Source: Spirodela intermedia
Taxonomy: Eukaryota > Streptophyta > Magnoliopsida > Alismatales > Araceae
DNA length: 64,000 bases
Direction of reading: 5' to 3'
Assembly (NCBI GenBank): GCA_902729315.2
Contig: LR746271.1
Coordinates: 4,422,001 to 4,486,000 of the forward strand
Each line of letters begins with the position of its first letter. Within the stretch, counting starts at the first letter, position 1. The position numbers were made by a program, and so were the translations under genes. Positions 1-12,200 of the stretch are shown here, piece by piece. A model generated the notes under the pieces. That model made no database searches and had not been told where the DNA came from. It saw only the letters and a program-made list of their open reading frames with translations.

Positions 1-690
1 CTTTAAGTTGAAGCAATTCTCACTACTACATTAGTTGAACATAAATGATTCAAGAAGCCTTATGGAAAATTTTACAACTATCGTCAACCCAAGTGTTTCT
101 CCAAAAGGCAGATTCATTAGGCAACTCAAATTAGAACTCAACTAATTTCATGTGGACTGATGACTCACTAGGTTATACCAAGTATTAAATGTAATCAAAC
201 ACAAGGAAGCACAACATTGAATCATGTTTTGTTGGCATTTAACAGGTAGCTTGTTATCAAAAGTAGGGGGATGAATTGATTATGTCATATTTTTCATCAA
301 ATCTTGAATTTATAGACAATATTATTCTGCATGATAATTGTCACTAAAGATCACATCAAATTTTTATAGTAGTTTGGCCCTGTTCACTTGCACCCACTCT
401 CCATGACACTGCCTTTTGGTTCCACTAATTCATTAATGTTTTACACACTCAATTTAAACTTTAGCCACCATCCCACTGGAGTTAGCAACTCTAGGCAACT
501 AAGGATCCCACCTTATAAACATGTTCTACATTCACGAATAGAGGAGGCAAAATGACAGAAGCTTTTCTACATCTCTCTTAAAGATTTCACAGTTCTAGGT
601 GGAAATAACAGATAAGCTTTTTAGGTTCTAAGGAAACCTAAATACTTAAAAAATTAAATAGGAAAAGTGGAGCGAAGTTATCCTTGATCA
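1..690. other. AT-rich stretch, nothing recognised
   Basis: No reading frame of note, no exon-like segment and no repeat matching the rest of the window was seen on either strand. It is probably intergenic or intronic sequence. Confidence 0.4.
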
Positions 691-712
691 CCATCATTTC
701 GGCATGAATGGT

Positions 713-1240
713 CTATTTCTTTCTTCTAGCTTTGTTCTTCTCTTCACGTTCTTCTTCTTCTTCTTCCTCTCTTTCTTTTCTGCTCCTTCCCTTGTGATCA
801 GAGGTGATTGGCGTTGATGATCTTTTCTGCTTCTTCTCATCGTTCTTCCTTTTGTTGTTCTTCTTGCTGTCGTTTTTCTTTCCATTATTCTTCTTCCCGT
901 CGTTATCCTTTCCATCATTCTACTTTCCATCATTCTTCTTTTCATCGTTCTTCTTCTCCTCGTTTTTCTTTCGATCATTCTTCTTCTCGTCAGTCCTCTT
1001 GTTCCGTTCTACCTCTCCTCTTGTTCATCTTTGTAGGACCAAGTAGGCCGGAAAAGATGCTGTGCGTCGACGTGATAGAGCTCATCATCATCATCTTCTT
1101 CTTCTTCTTCTTCTTCTTCTCAGGTTTGATCAAACGAGAGCGATGCGAATGGATGATTCGCCTAGCTCCTCTTCTCATCCTCGTTCTTCTTGTTCATCTT
1201 CTTCCATCCTTGAGATCAGGCAGCTGTGTGGCTCATGGTT
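713..1240 (-). repeat. TTC-rich low-complexity block, possibly a decayed Lys/Asp/Glu-rich coding remnant
   Basis: The plus strand is an imperfect repeat of TTCTTC, TCATTCTTC and TCGTTCTTC units, with a pure (TTC)n tract near 1097-1120. On the minus strand one frame reads a run of Lys-Lys-Asn-Asp-Gly-Lys-like units ending in a Glu-rich, Arg/Lys-rich tail and a stop at 713-715. That frame carries an internal TAG near 921 and a TGA near 1034. The overlapping long frames on both strands are what a triplet-repeat tract gives by chance. A broken 3' exon of a lysine-rich nuclear-type protein is possible but unproven. Confidence 0.35.
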
Positions 1241-1849
1241 CTCTTCTTTTTCTTGGGATTATCAAGATCAACGGCATAGATGAAGTGGGTCATCCATCTT
1301 CCCCACCTATTTCTCGTTCTCGTTCTTGTTTTCATTCTCACAATCACCCGTCAAAGAGAAAAGATATATTAGCACTTGGCGTTCATGCGAGTTTGTATGA
1401 TTTCACAGGCTATTAGGCCAAGAAATGGGATCTACAGCAAAGCAGACAGACAACAGCCAATTTAAGATTCATACCTTATTTTAAATAGATCCATTTCGTT
1501 TAGATTTATGGTGCAATTTAAAGAGTTTTAATGTTTTTAGATTTCAGATCCGATTTGAAAAAGATATGAGAGAAAAAGTTCAATCTTTTGGACCCTCAAA
1601 GATTGTGCCTCCACAATCAATGCTCTAGGAGAAGACAATTGAAGATTTTCATGCATAGGGAGAATGCAAAGATGATTGTACTTATAAAATATTTGAATAG
1701 AGGGTCCAAAGTTGATGGATGATACTTCTCAATGAAACGATAATTGGATATCTGGGCTCTTGCATCGATGAAGAACTTAGTAAAAAGGAAATACATAGTT
1801 TGAATTGCAATTCAAAGGTTGCCTAATCTTTAATTTTATGGTCAAAGAT

Positions 1850-2970
1850 ATATTATTATATTATGTCTCATAGACTCAAAGTTTCGTTTTTCTTTTTGAT
1901 GACATGATGTATGCCATTTATGACAAATATTTAAATTAATATTTAAACATAAAAAAACTTTATATATTTATTTCTTCAAATTAATTTTAATAATAGAAAA
2001 AAGACTCTAAATTATTAGGTTTTCAACATTCAGAACTTTATTGTAGCGTCATTTTTATCTAATATTGCTTAATAGCATACTTATTCAAACAAGTTATACT
2101 TGAAATGAGGAGTTTTAAAAAATATTTAGGGGAAAAAGGTTCTCCCTGTTCTCATCTTCCATGCTTTATGACTTTGACTTTCTTGAAAATAGCATATCGT
2201 TGGCTTATCAATTAATACCCCACTTTGGATTAATTAGAGTTAATGCCATTATACTGTGAAAATACCATGAAGAGTAGTAAATTGTTACTAACATCACCTT
2301 TTATTGACTTTCCTACCTAATGGCATCACCTTTTATTGACTTTCCTACCTACTGGCATCACCTTTTAATGACTTAGTTGTGTGGATTGGACCAAGTACTA
2401 CATCAATTGGCAATGAATCAACACCCTTTGGGGGGCACAGCTGAATAAATGAATACAATCAAGCATTGACTTTGAGTGTTAACTTGGCTTTAGCAAATTA
2501 TGCAGCTTGGTAGATTCAAAGGGGTCGTTGTGATCCTTGTAGACTGAGAGGCATGATTGTGATAATTATAGATTCAAATATTCTCTATATCTTTAGTTGA
2601 AGATTGAAAGATGATGTATTATATTATGCCTCATCTATTCAATGTTTTCCTTTTCTTCTTTCATGACTTATCTTCTCTCATTTGACACAATATTTATATT
2701 TATTTTTAAATATTTAAAGGACTTTGTGCATGTTGTCCTCCACCTTTTTTTTATATTTAGAAAAAATCATTTCTAAAATATTGGGCTGGCAATAATTTTT
2801 ATCTAATGTTACTTAGTATGGCACCGCTTCATAAAAGTCAAACTCGCATTGAGACGTGTTCTTAAAGGTTTTGAGAATTTTTTTTCCCCCCAATCTCATC
2901 TTAAATGACATATGACGTTGACCTTCTTGAAAAAAGGATATTATTCAGCAGTTAAATAATTATTAATGAC
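1850..2970. repeat. Diverged tandem segmental duplication (period about 750 bp)
   Basis: Two AT-rich blocks, about 1850-2225 and 2600-2970, share a string of matching landmarks in the same order: a TATTATATTATG..CTCAT start, a TTTTTATCTAAT..TGCTTA or TTACTTAGTA core, and a CTCATCTT..ATG..TGAC..GTTGAC/TTTGAC..TTCTTGAAAA end. The copies are strongly diverged by substitutions and small indels. No coding potential was seen. They lie upstream of the protease pseudogene. Confidence 0.5.
2292..2375. repeat. 32-bp direct repeat, about 2.6 copies
   Basis: The unit begins CATCACCTTTTATTGAC and starts at 2292, 2324 and 2356, an exact 32-bp period. The first two copies are nearly identical and the third is partial with one substitution. 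It sits between the two halves of the larger duplication. Confidence 0.8.
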
Positions 2971-3082
2971 GTGGCAGATTATCAACTTTCCTACTTAAAC
3001 CACGTGACCGTTGAATTATTCACTGGACGCAAGCTGAGGTTACGCTGAGTTTGATAGTTAGCGCTGCCATGTAGGACGATCA

Positions 3083-3890
3083 GTGAATTCCGGCGAGCAT
3101 GGGGAGGAAAGTCAATATCAGACAAAGAACCAACGCGGGAGCGTTCCCTCAGAGCACAGCTCCTGCCTTGTCGGTCGCATAGATCAAGCGGACGATGGCG
3201 GCGGGTCGATGAGGAGAGGTGGGACGGCGGCTGCGGCAGCGGTTCCTGGTATTTTCTTCTTTCCTTTCTTCTCTACTTCTCGGAGAAAGCCACGCTGTGG
3301 GTCACCGGTGTTGGAGGTGGGGATGGAGATGGAGATGGAAAGGTGTACATGAAGCTGTGGAGAAAAGTTCTCTCTTTGACTTTATCGACAATACCTTCTT
3401 GGATTTCGTAGCCTTTTCCCAGTATCCTTCACAAGTATTTTGAAGGAGTAGTAACTTGTCTTGGTCAATGCAACGTGCTGTTTTACCAATGACTACTGCA
3501 ATCGGCGACATAGTCAGCCACCTCACGACACGTGGCCGGAGATATGAACAAATCGTTTGCTGACTTTGAGGGTCGGCCCAGCTCTGCCGGACAGTGTGGT
3601 CAGTGCTGTCTGGCGGTGCGCTGGAGCCAAACAGTAGGAGGCGATCATTTGGGGAGTCCATTCCGGCGAGCAAGGGGAGGAAGCCAACATTTGCCGGTGA
3701 ATCAGAGCAGGTGCTAGAAGCTAATATAGTTTTGACAGCGATGGTCACTGCAAGTAGTGATTATCTCCATATAAGCGACTCCGCATAGCACAGCTCCTGC
3801 CCTGCCGGTCTCATGGATCGAGTGGACGATGGCAGCAGGTCAACAGCAAGCGGTGGGACGGCAGTTCTTGGTATTTTCTTCTCTCCATTC
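3083..3890. repeat. Diverged duplication of a GC-richer segment
   Basis: Segment 3083-3265 and segments 3655-3690 plus 3785-3885 share ordered matches: TTCCGGCGAGCA..GGGGAGGAA, then CACAGCTCCTGCC, then GACGATGGC.GC.GGTC, then GGGACGGC, then GGTATTTTCTTCT. The segment is GC-richer than its surroundings and lies about 1 kb upstream of the first recognisable PreP exon. It could therefore be old 5' leader or promoter sequence of that gene, but I found no transit-peptide-like exon in it. Confidence 0.55.
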
Positions 3891-4565
3891 TTCTCCTCTT
3901 CATCTACCTTTTATCCTCACAGTCTGAAGTGCGTCATCTTAGCCTCAACTAGCCTGCTCCAAGAGGCACCATTGGATGAAGTTACACATTTCTCACACTA
4001 GCACTGATAGACTGTAAGAACCATGCTACTAGGTTCTTATATTTTGGGTCCCTGATTGTTATGCTTGAGGTTACATCAATAGAGTTCTTTACTACCAAGC
4101 TTGTAATCATCAAGGCCAGAGGCTTCAATTTGATCAGATGAAGTCATTCCCACGTATGGGTATTGGTGTTTATCTAGACCATTGCAACGTACATGATCAG
4201 AGCAGACAACATTCATGATTTTGGCTCCATGATAATGTGATGCCAGATGAAAGTTGAAAAAATTCTTGTGAAACCCTTAGATTTTTGTATTATAAGTTCC
4301 ACCTGATCCCCTGGTTGATGTGCTATATAAGGGTGTTTGGCATGGTAGTGTATTTGCACAGTTTTATATTGTCTAAAATCAACAGCGAGTGGATGGTCTG
4401 AGGTGAACATGTCCGTGGTGTTCTTTATGGTTTGAGAAAATGGTGCACTACTTCTTTTATTTGAAAGATTTTTTTTTCTTTTATTTGTGAAAATTGAGGT
4501 TTTATTTTTGGATACCATAGTGTTCCTTTCATTAACACCTACCTTTATTTTCTTTTCCTTAGCAG

Positions 4566-4746
4566 GTGCAGCTGAAAGCAATAGTATTGCTCAGAAGTTT
4601 GGGTTTAAAAAGATATCAGAGGAAGTCATAGATGAATGCAAGTCAACTGCAGTTCTATATGAACACTTGAAAACAGGCACTGAAATTATGTCATTAACAA
4701 ATGACGATGAAAACAAGGTTTTTGGCATTGTTTTCCGGACTCCGCC
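4566..4746 (+). pseudogene. PreP exon: mature N-terminus
   Basis: After a pyrimidine-rich tract and AG acceptor, this exon reads AAESNSIAQKFGFKKISEEV and continues to a conserved NDDENKVFGIVFRTPP end. The donor GTAAGG at 4747 is intact. The phase fits the next exon at 6642, where a single G completes a proline codon. A TATATAAG string at about 4323 could be an old TATA box, but with an acceptor at 4565 the true first exon should lie further upstream. Confidence 0.85.
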
Positions 4747-6641
4747 GTAAGGATTAGATTGCTGATTTTCTTTTTTTCTTCTCCCCTTCCCCTCTTTTAT
4801 GTAATATTTTGTCATGTACATTAATGTCTGCTATGGTCTAAGTTTAGGTTCTACCTCATTTTTTTTTCTGTGATCAATGTGCCTACAAAGTACATGGATT
4901 CCTATTTTGATTGAGTGGAAGTGCATCATCATTTCAGATGAATATACATTATCTGTGTCCTTATGTTCTTTGTTCTCTTACGGGATTTAGTAGATGTTCC
5001 TGATAGAGTTATCAAAATTAATCTCTAAAGTGCCCTGCACTTGAAAATAAACTGTGAGACAATCAGCAGTAGTCATGATCTTGCCTTCTTTGATGTATCT
5101 TTGGTTAGGTCTGTGGAGGACATGATGTTGATGTTGATAGTTACACCTTGTTTGATATCGGAGATTGATGTTCATTCTCATATTTAATTTGACATCTAGG
5201 ACCATGAAAAAGTTAGATTAGTGAAGATTCATCAAACAATGAAAACATTAAAAAATACATACATGACAGAACCATTGATTACTGATACTACATTGTTCTT
5301 TACTTTTGCCTAACCTTGAATCTGAGGGTTATTGAATGGTTATTAACATGGAGTGTTTTTTAATATTAGCTCTAGCTAACAAGAATGCTCTAATTATTTT
5401 TGTTAGAATCAAAAGTGAGTATAAGTGGAGGGAACACTATGAAAGGTAAGTTGTTTCTGCCAACTATACAGAGAGAAATAACATTCAGCACAAAGACTAA
5501 AAAATTGAAAAGAGTACTGTAAATAAATTATCTTAATAAATATGAAATCATTAACTTGAGATAGAACTATTCTATTGTAATACTTGGGTTTCTAGTTAGC
5601 ACTCATCTCTATCAATTTATGGATATGAATTTTATTACATTAAAATCTATTTTTTTCTATTACAGATTACTTGTGTTTCCCCTAAAATGGAGAGGCTAAT
5701 TGAGAATGAGGGTTGGAAGTCTACCTCTCTACCAATCCAGTTGTTCTCATTCAATGTGGAAGAAAGATTATTTTTAGTGACATACATTTGTGGAGGTCGA
5801 AATGGGAAAGAGGAGGCCTCCTTATGCTCCATCACTTACAGTCACTGTAAAGGTAAGCACTGGGCAATAGGTGGTGATGGGTGAGTTTTTTCTAGGGATA
5901 GGACTAGAACTTGTTATCTAGGCTTAATAGAAGCCTTTGGATCATTAGTCATCTAAGTACATGTTCTCATGAGCTCTAGAGAAGCCACTCCAAAAAGTAC
6001 TGATCCAAAAAGTCTAGCCCTTTTTGAAGAGAATGCCGCCTGAAGAATGCAGGCCTTTGGACTATTGTGAATGTTTGGAGCTGTCAGATACTTAGACAGC
6101 CTTGTTCAGTAGAAAGAGTTCTCTATTTCCATTGAAAAATATAGAGAGAGTTGGAGATGGCCCTTCGTTGAGTGGAAAGGAAAACCTCTAGGATCTTGGG
6201 ACTGTTGGATGACTAGCTTAGCAGAGCATTTCGTGTTATAGACTACATAGATGTTGTACTAGGCTGTTTTGTGAGCATCCTGAAAATTAAAAAAATTACA
6301 TCTTTCTCGCAAGAAATTTCACAGAAAAGGTATTTTCAAGGAAAAAGAGCATTTCTTCATTGATGACCAATGATGAGGCTATTTGTCTGCACTTATTTTT
6401 GATGTGTAGTATTGACATTTCGATTACTACATTACTAGGTATATATGTTTTCTCATTCTCTTGATGTGCAATGAACTTCTAATATCTAAAATTTAGACTT
6501 GTGAACTTTTGTTTGTGACCAGATATGTGACATGTTAACTTTTCCACTGCTACTGTAATCGTGTGTTGAAATATCTTGATTCCCTACACGAATCAGATTA
6601 GTAGGATGCAGCATTAACTTTGTATATCATGCTTAATCTAG

Positions 6642-6816
6642 GAAGGACTCTACTGGGATACCTCACATTCTAGAACATAGGATATTGTGTGGTTCAAAGA
6701 AGTACCCTTTGAAAGAGCCTTTTGTTGAGTTATTGAAAAGCAACTTGCATACTTTTCTAAATGCATTCACCTATCCTAACAGAACTTGCTTTCCAGCTGC
6801 TTCTACAAATTTGAAG
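6642..6816 (+). pseudogene. PreP exon carrying the HxxEH zinc motif
   Basis: It reads KDSTGIPHILEHRILCGSKK and onward to a TYPNRTCFPAASTN segment. HILEH is the inverted zinc-binding motif of M16 proteases and is uninterrupted. Acceptor CTAG at 6641 and donor GTGAAT at 6817 are consistent, and the exon phase is preserved. Confidence 0.9.
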
Positions 6817-6926
6817 GTGAATATGGATGCTGGTATTGTGCTTATCAATATTTTTCTCTGATTCTGTTATAACTATGTGGTTCGACTTTTTCTGTACTTT
6901 CACTTAGATTCAAAGCTTTTCTCCAA

Positions 6927-7271
6927 GATTTCTACAATTTGGTTGATGTGTACCTAGATGCTGTCTTCTTTCCAAAATGTGTGGAGGACTTTCAAATATT
7001 TCAACAGGAGGGATGGCATTATGAGCTTAATGATCCCTCTGAGGAGATATCCTTTAAAAGTAGTATATAATTGTTACTGCACAGTATAGTCCCCCCTTCT
7101 ATCATATTGAAAGTTGTCCTGTGGATGAACATGCTCAATACCCGAGTGATGATTCTACTCTATATTTACATTTTATAAAGTTTATTACTTCAAATTTCAG
7201 GTGTGGTTTTAAATGAAATGAAAGGGGTTTATTCAGAGCCTGATAATATACTTGGTAGAGTGTGTCAGCAG
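6927..7271 (+). pseudogene. Two PreP exons around the second zinc ligand
   Basis: The first exon (6927-7060) reads DFYNLVDVYLDAVFFPKCVE and onward to NDPSEEISFK. Its donor is changed to AAAAGTAG, whereas the inverted copy at 29.1 kb keeps GGTATC there. The second exon (7201-7271) reads VVLNEMKGVYSEPDNILGRV and ends at CAGCAG. Its donor is GCAAGC, a GC donor that is rare but usable, and the inverted copy has the same GC donor. That suggests the feature is ancestral. Confidence 0.85.
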
Positions 7272-7894
7272 GCAAGCTCCCTTGAAACCCTTTGTGAAAT
7301 CGACATTAAGACTGCTTTCATAGATTTGGTTGAATAGAAACGTCACTGGTGGGAAATTCCTTCACTGTGTTGGTTCCAAACTGCTTAATTTTTTATGTTC
7401 AAAAACTGATGGTTTCTTGTGCTTAATATCCAGATTTACAAAAATTGGTGACAAGGGTCTGGGGTATGATGCAGATCCCATTATTTCACAGAACTATTAT
7501 TTACTAATCAATTTATTTTACAAATTTGATCTTGTGTGTATCGATTTTCTTGATCTGGATCTCACTAGTTTCTCTGGTGACTTTGGATCTGATCAAAATT
7601 TTAGTCTTTCTGGAGGATGCTAACAACTTCCCTATTGTATCTTTCATGTGGTTTACACTGGCCTTCCATTCTAGATTATTCTAAATCTAGAATAATATTT
7701 TTTTTCTATCTTTGCCACTTGTAGTGCGAGGAAGGAAACGTTAGTTATTATCTTTCTCCTTTTTTTTTTTACTTGCCTTGGATTCTTATTTCTTGATGTC
7801 ACCTATAATAATCTTGAAAATTTCAATCCACGATTGTGTGCTTTTTGCTAAGTTCCTATCTAAATTTTTCTTCCATATGTTTAATGTCTTGTAG

Positions 7895-7978
7895 GCTCTC
7901 TTTCCTAATAACATATATAGTGTTGACAGTGGCGGTGACCCCAAAGTTATTCCCAAGTTGACTTTTGAAGAATTCAAG
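7895..7978 (+). pseudogene. PreP exon (28 residues) before the Copia insertion
   Basis: It reads ALFPNNIYSVDSGGDPKVIP and ends LTFEEFK, with acceptor GTAG and donor GTCTG intact. The matching exon of the second, inverted PreP copy is at 28247-28330. The following intron was expanded by the Copia element. Confidence 0.9.
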
Positions 7979-8659
7979 GTCTGTTTTTTTGCAAAATTTT
8001 CAGTTTGGCATCTTCTGTTTTTTCAAATAACTGAATATTTCATTTTTCTAGATAGGTCAACCATAAGTCTTAACTTTATGGGCATCATTTAATGGGCTTG
8101 TACATAAACTTAATAAGGTAACTCTATGTTTCATCGCCTGGATTACATTGGCGATTAGTTAATTTATTGAAATAATCTATGTATGACGTCAAGAATCTAC
8201 TGATTAGCAAAGTAAGGTTGTTAAAGGCTTTGTGCAAAATGATTACTTGGCGTCAGCTTAATTTCTTGCAACATGCATAGCTGGGGTGGTCTATCCCTAG
8301 GACTGGATACAGTTTGATCTATGGTAGTGTAGGAACAATATCATCTGTGGTAGTTTGATAGTTGGTACTTTATTTAGTCCTCCCATCAATACTTGCTGAA
8401 ATACAATGTAAATACTGCGTTAGTGGTAAGGGTGAGATCTATCATGTGCTTCACTTAAAGAAGTACGTGAACATCACCTATATTGGGGAGTAATATTATA
8501 AACTCCATGGTAAACCATAGAATTCTAAGCATCGAGTAAATCATGTTCACATGGTGATTAATTCTTCATCCAATTAGAAGTCTGAACAAATAGACCCAAG
8601 AAATATTGATTCAACTCCATCAAGCGAAATAGAGAAACTTCCCCCTTGAATTAGAGAAA

Positions 8660-8977
8660 TTGAAGGCAATGGTAACACAACATTTGCAGCCATCAACGAG
8701 TCATCAAATTGGTGAGTTCCATTCTTCTCTTGATATTCGAGCTCCATCCCAAGATATTACTAGATGTTGGGTAATAGATTCAGGAGCAACAAATCATATG
8801 AAAAATTCGTCATATCATTTTATTACCTACATGTCATGTTTCAATGACCAAAAAGTGTCTACTACTGATGCTACAATTCTCACGGTCGCTGGTATTCGAG
8901 ACCAAACTCTTGCACCTTTAGGAATCCTCACTAAAGTTCTCCATGTTCCTAAGCTTTTCACCACCTTATTTTTGTAA
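8660..8977 (+). pseudogene. Copia gag end and aspartic protease remnant
   Basis: An open stretch reads CWVIDSGATNHM, the Copia protease signature with catalytic DSGA, followed by a typical ATNHMKNSS-like segment and a VLHVPKL motif. It starts within a truncated gag and stops at a premature codon shortly after the protease core. Confidence 0.85.
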
Positions 8978-9129
8978 AAAGTCTTGTTAAAAACACACCT
9001 TACCGTGCCTTCTTTGATGAAAATCTTTGTGTTATCCTTGATAAGGTCTAGAAACGGAAGGTTAGAGTTGCCAAAAAATGAGAACTTTACATCTTGGAGG
9101 GATTTAGCCAAACCCACCTTGTGGAAGTG

Positions 9130-9960
9130 GATCCAACTCTAGAACATCACCAGGATTTGAGTCACATTCAGCTCCTTCATCAAAGATAAGGCCATCTTTC
9201 CCTTACTACTATGAAGAGTTTTCGTCCTATTTTTTCCAAAACGTGTCTGTAAAAATACCTAAGTGTGACGTATGTAAATTGTTCAAACATACTCATGTTT
9301 TATTTCCAATTAGAAATGAAAGGAGTGAGATCCCTTTCTCTTGCTTCTATAGTGATGTTTGGGGACCATGTCCCATTGTAGATCTACTAGGTAATAAATA
9401 GTTTGTTACCTTTGTAGATGATTGCACCTGTTGCATGTGAGTCTTTCTTCTTAAGCAGAAATCACAAGTTTCAATTGTATTGAAACGTTTTTGTGCAGTT
9501 ATTAAAACCCAATTTGATAATCCTATAATGAAATTCAGGTTAAATAATGCTAAGGAATACTTTAGCAATGATCTGAATTCTTTTCTTCAAGCTAAGGGTA
9601 TCATACTTGAGTCTTCATGTGTCTACACTCCTCAGCAATACGGATTGGCAGAAAGAAAAAATTGACACCTCTTGGAGATTACATGTTCACTCTTGTTTCA
9701 AGTGAGTGCACCCAAAATTTTTTGGGGTGAACCTCTCTTAACAGAAACTCATCTAATAAATCATCTTCCCACTAGAACCTTAGATTTCTTAAGTCCTATG
9801 GACAAGTTAGCTTCTTATTTCCCTCTTAATCATCTCCATATCTCATTAGAGCCTTGCATATTCAGATGTGTTTCATTCATTCATAATCATAATCCACCTA
9901 AAGATAAATTAGATCCAAGATCCTTCAAATATATGTTTTTTAAATATTTAACAACTTAAA
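9130..9960 (+). pseudogene. Copia integrase remnant
   Basis: Shifted frames show a CDVCKLFKHT zinc-finger half, an FSCFYSDVWGPCP catalytic-core start with the first Asp, then FVDDC, a YFSNDLNSFL-type segment, and an SSCVYTPQQYGLAERKN block holding the third acidic residue. A segment resembling the conserved ETHLINHLPTR motif follows. Stops and frame changes interrupt it. Confidence 0.85.
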
Positions 9961-10499
9961 AAGGGTATCGCTGTTGTCATCCACCAACTCAAAAATTCCT
10001 TACAACGATGGATGTTACCTTTCATGAATCTATATTTTATTTCTAGAAAACCTCTCAAGACACATATTTGCCATTTCTGCCTTTACCTGATTTTTCTCCA
10101 GAAAGAGTTTCTTCTCCTCTAGGTCAAATTATTCTACCAATTCATGTGTCTGACCAAAGTCCATCTCTTCCTGATCCACTTCCTAAAAAAATCAGATTTG
10201 GTCAGTTTGTTCCAGGACCTCAAATTCTGGATCAGCCCAAGACTCCAAACTAGCCTTAACCAATGACTAAGAAACCACATTTATCATTGCAGGAAATTCT
10301 ATGTCCCCAATCCAATGACCTTCCTATTGCCCTCAGAAAATCTTTACAAGCTTGTACAAAATACCTATTTTAACCTTCAGCGAACTTTATTTCTTATCAT
10401 AAAGTTTCTTCATTTTATAAAACCTTCCTTGCTACCTTAGATAATATTACCATTTCAGTTAATATTTTAGAAGCTCTCTCTAAGAAAGAGTAAAAATAA

Positions 10500-11390
10500 G
10501 TCATGGATGATTAGATGCATGTTCTTGAAAGAAACAATACATGGGAGCTTGTACCTCTCCTTAAGGATAAATGGGCAGTTGATTGTAAATGAATTTATTC
10601 TATAAAATACAATGCTAATAGATCAGTTGAAAGGTACAAGGCCATACTCGTACCTAAAGGATATACACAAGTTTATAGAATTGAATACCATGAAATTTTT
10701 TCTCTTGTGACAAAAATGAACATAGTCAAAATTATTTTACCATTGACTGCTATTTTTAGTTGGAATATCCAGCAATATAATGTGAAAAATGTCTTTCTTC
10801 ATGGAGACCTTATTAATGGAGTATATATGTAATATCCACCTAGCTATGGAGGAAATTTATCTTCTAACATTATTTGCAGACTAAGAAAGTTTTTTTATGG
10901 ACTGAAACAATCTCCATGCACATGGTTTGGGAGATTTTCTACTATCATACAAAAATTTGATTTTCTTCACACAAATTATTTTTCAAACATACTTCATCAG
11001 GGGGAGTTTCTATACTCCTAGTTTATGTTGACGACATTATAATTACTAAAAGTAATGACATTGAACAAGGAAATTTGAGCAAATATCTTGTCAACAAATT
11101 TGATATCAAAACTTTGGATTATTTTAAATATTTTCTAGGCATTGAGGTGGCTCATTCTTCTAAGGGCATATTCATCTCTCAACGAAAGTATGTGGCAGAT
11201 CTTCTAAAAGATACTGAAAAATCTGCCTGCAAACCAACTAGCACCCCCCTTAATCCTAACCACAAACTTAGTGTTCATGAAGGGGAGTATATTGATTGCG
11301 AAATGTATCAACAACTTATTGGACGATTGCTATATCTCACACACACTAGGCATGAGATCTCTTATGTACTTGGTCTCTTAAGTTAGTTCA
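10500..11390 (+). pseudogene. Copia reverse transcriptase remnant
   Basis: Readable motifs in order: NNTWELVPL, ERYKAILVPKGYTQ, NVKNVFLHGDL, YGLKQSP, and the catalytic VYVDDIIIT at 11021-11047, then FKYFLGIEVAHSSKGI. Several stops and at least one shift before YVDD prevent function. Confidence 0.88.
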
Positions 11391-11960
11391 TGCATCAGCC
11401 AACTAAATATCATCTTCATGTTGTATATCAGGTGTTACACTACTTAAAGGGAACCCCTAGAAAAGGCATTCTCTTCAAATGTGGTGGTAACCTAACAATT
11501 GAGATGTATATTGATGCAAACTATGTTAGTTCTCCTTTAAATTGTCGGTCACCTTCAGGTCTTATAATGTTTCTGAGAAGAAATTTGATTACTTGACACA
11601 GTAAAAAAATAGAATGTTGTTGCTCGCTCTAGTGTAGAATCAGCATTCAGGGCATTTGAACATAGAATATGTGAACTACTTTGGGTGAAGATTTTACTCA
11701 TTAACCTAAAAGATTCTTATTTCTTGTCCTATGAAGTTCTATTGTGACAATAAATCTGCAATTAATCTTGTGCATAATCCCATTCAACATGATCACACAA
11801 AGCAAGTGGAAATAGACCATCACTTTACCAAAGAAAACTTGGAGTCTAAATAAATATGTATTCCCTACATCTCTGCTCAACATCAACTACTTGATTTGCT
11901 AACAAAAGGTGTCTCTAAGACTCAACTAGAACAAGTGCTTTTCAATCCGGGAATAGATGA
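11390..11960 (+). pseudogene. Copia RNase H remnant
   Basis: It contains HQPTKYHLHVVYQVLHYLKG, then YIDANYVSSPLNCRSPSG, then KFYCDNKSAI-like and QHDHTKQVEIDHHF blocks typical of the Copia RNase H C-terminus. Stops separate the blocks. It runs directly into the polypurine tract and 3' LTR. Confidence 0.85.
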
Positions 11961-12200
11961 TATCCACTCACCAGCTTAAGGGGAGTGTTGAAATACAGTG
12001 TAAATACTGCGTTAGCAGTTGGGTGAGGTGTATCACATGCTTCACTTAAAGAAGCACATGAACATCACTTGTGTGTCTGGGGATGTGAGGTTCTATGTCT
12101 AGAACCTTCTCCCATTGATCTATTATAAATAACAGACCCTTGTCCAATGTAAACTAATCTTGAAGTTATTTCTTTTTTCCCTCATATGTTGTGAACAGAA

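Larger units (their letters stand above)
8394..12200 (+). mobile_element. Degenerate Ty1/Copia LTR retrotransposon inside a PreP intron
   Basis: LTR-like ends match at 8394-8490 (TGCTGAAATACAATG) and from 11986 (TGTTGAAATACAGTG). Both share the downstream stretch with CTTCACTTAAAGAAG and GTGAACATCAC. A polypurine tract AAGGGGAG precedes the 3' LTR. Between them the Copia order protease, integrase, reverse transcriptase and RNase H is readable but broken by many stops and frameshifts. Most of gag and most of the 5' LTR are deleted. The 3' LTR carries a TATTATAAATAA promoter-like string near 12121. Its end is uncertain; 12200 is an estimate. Confidence 0.85.

Noticed and set aside
694-1416. Protein-coding genes in the TTC-rich block
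   Set aside because: Frames on both strands follow from triplet repeats; the best minus-strand Lys-rich frame has internal stops.
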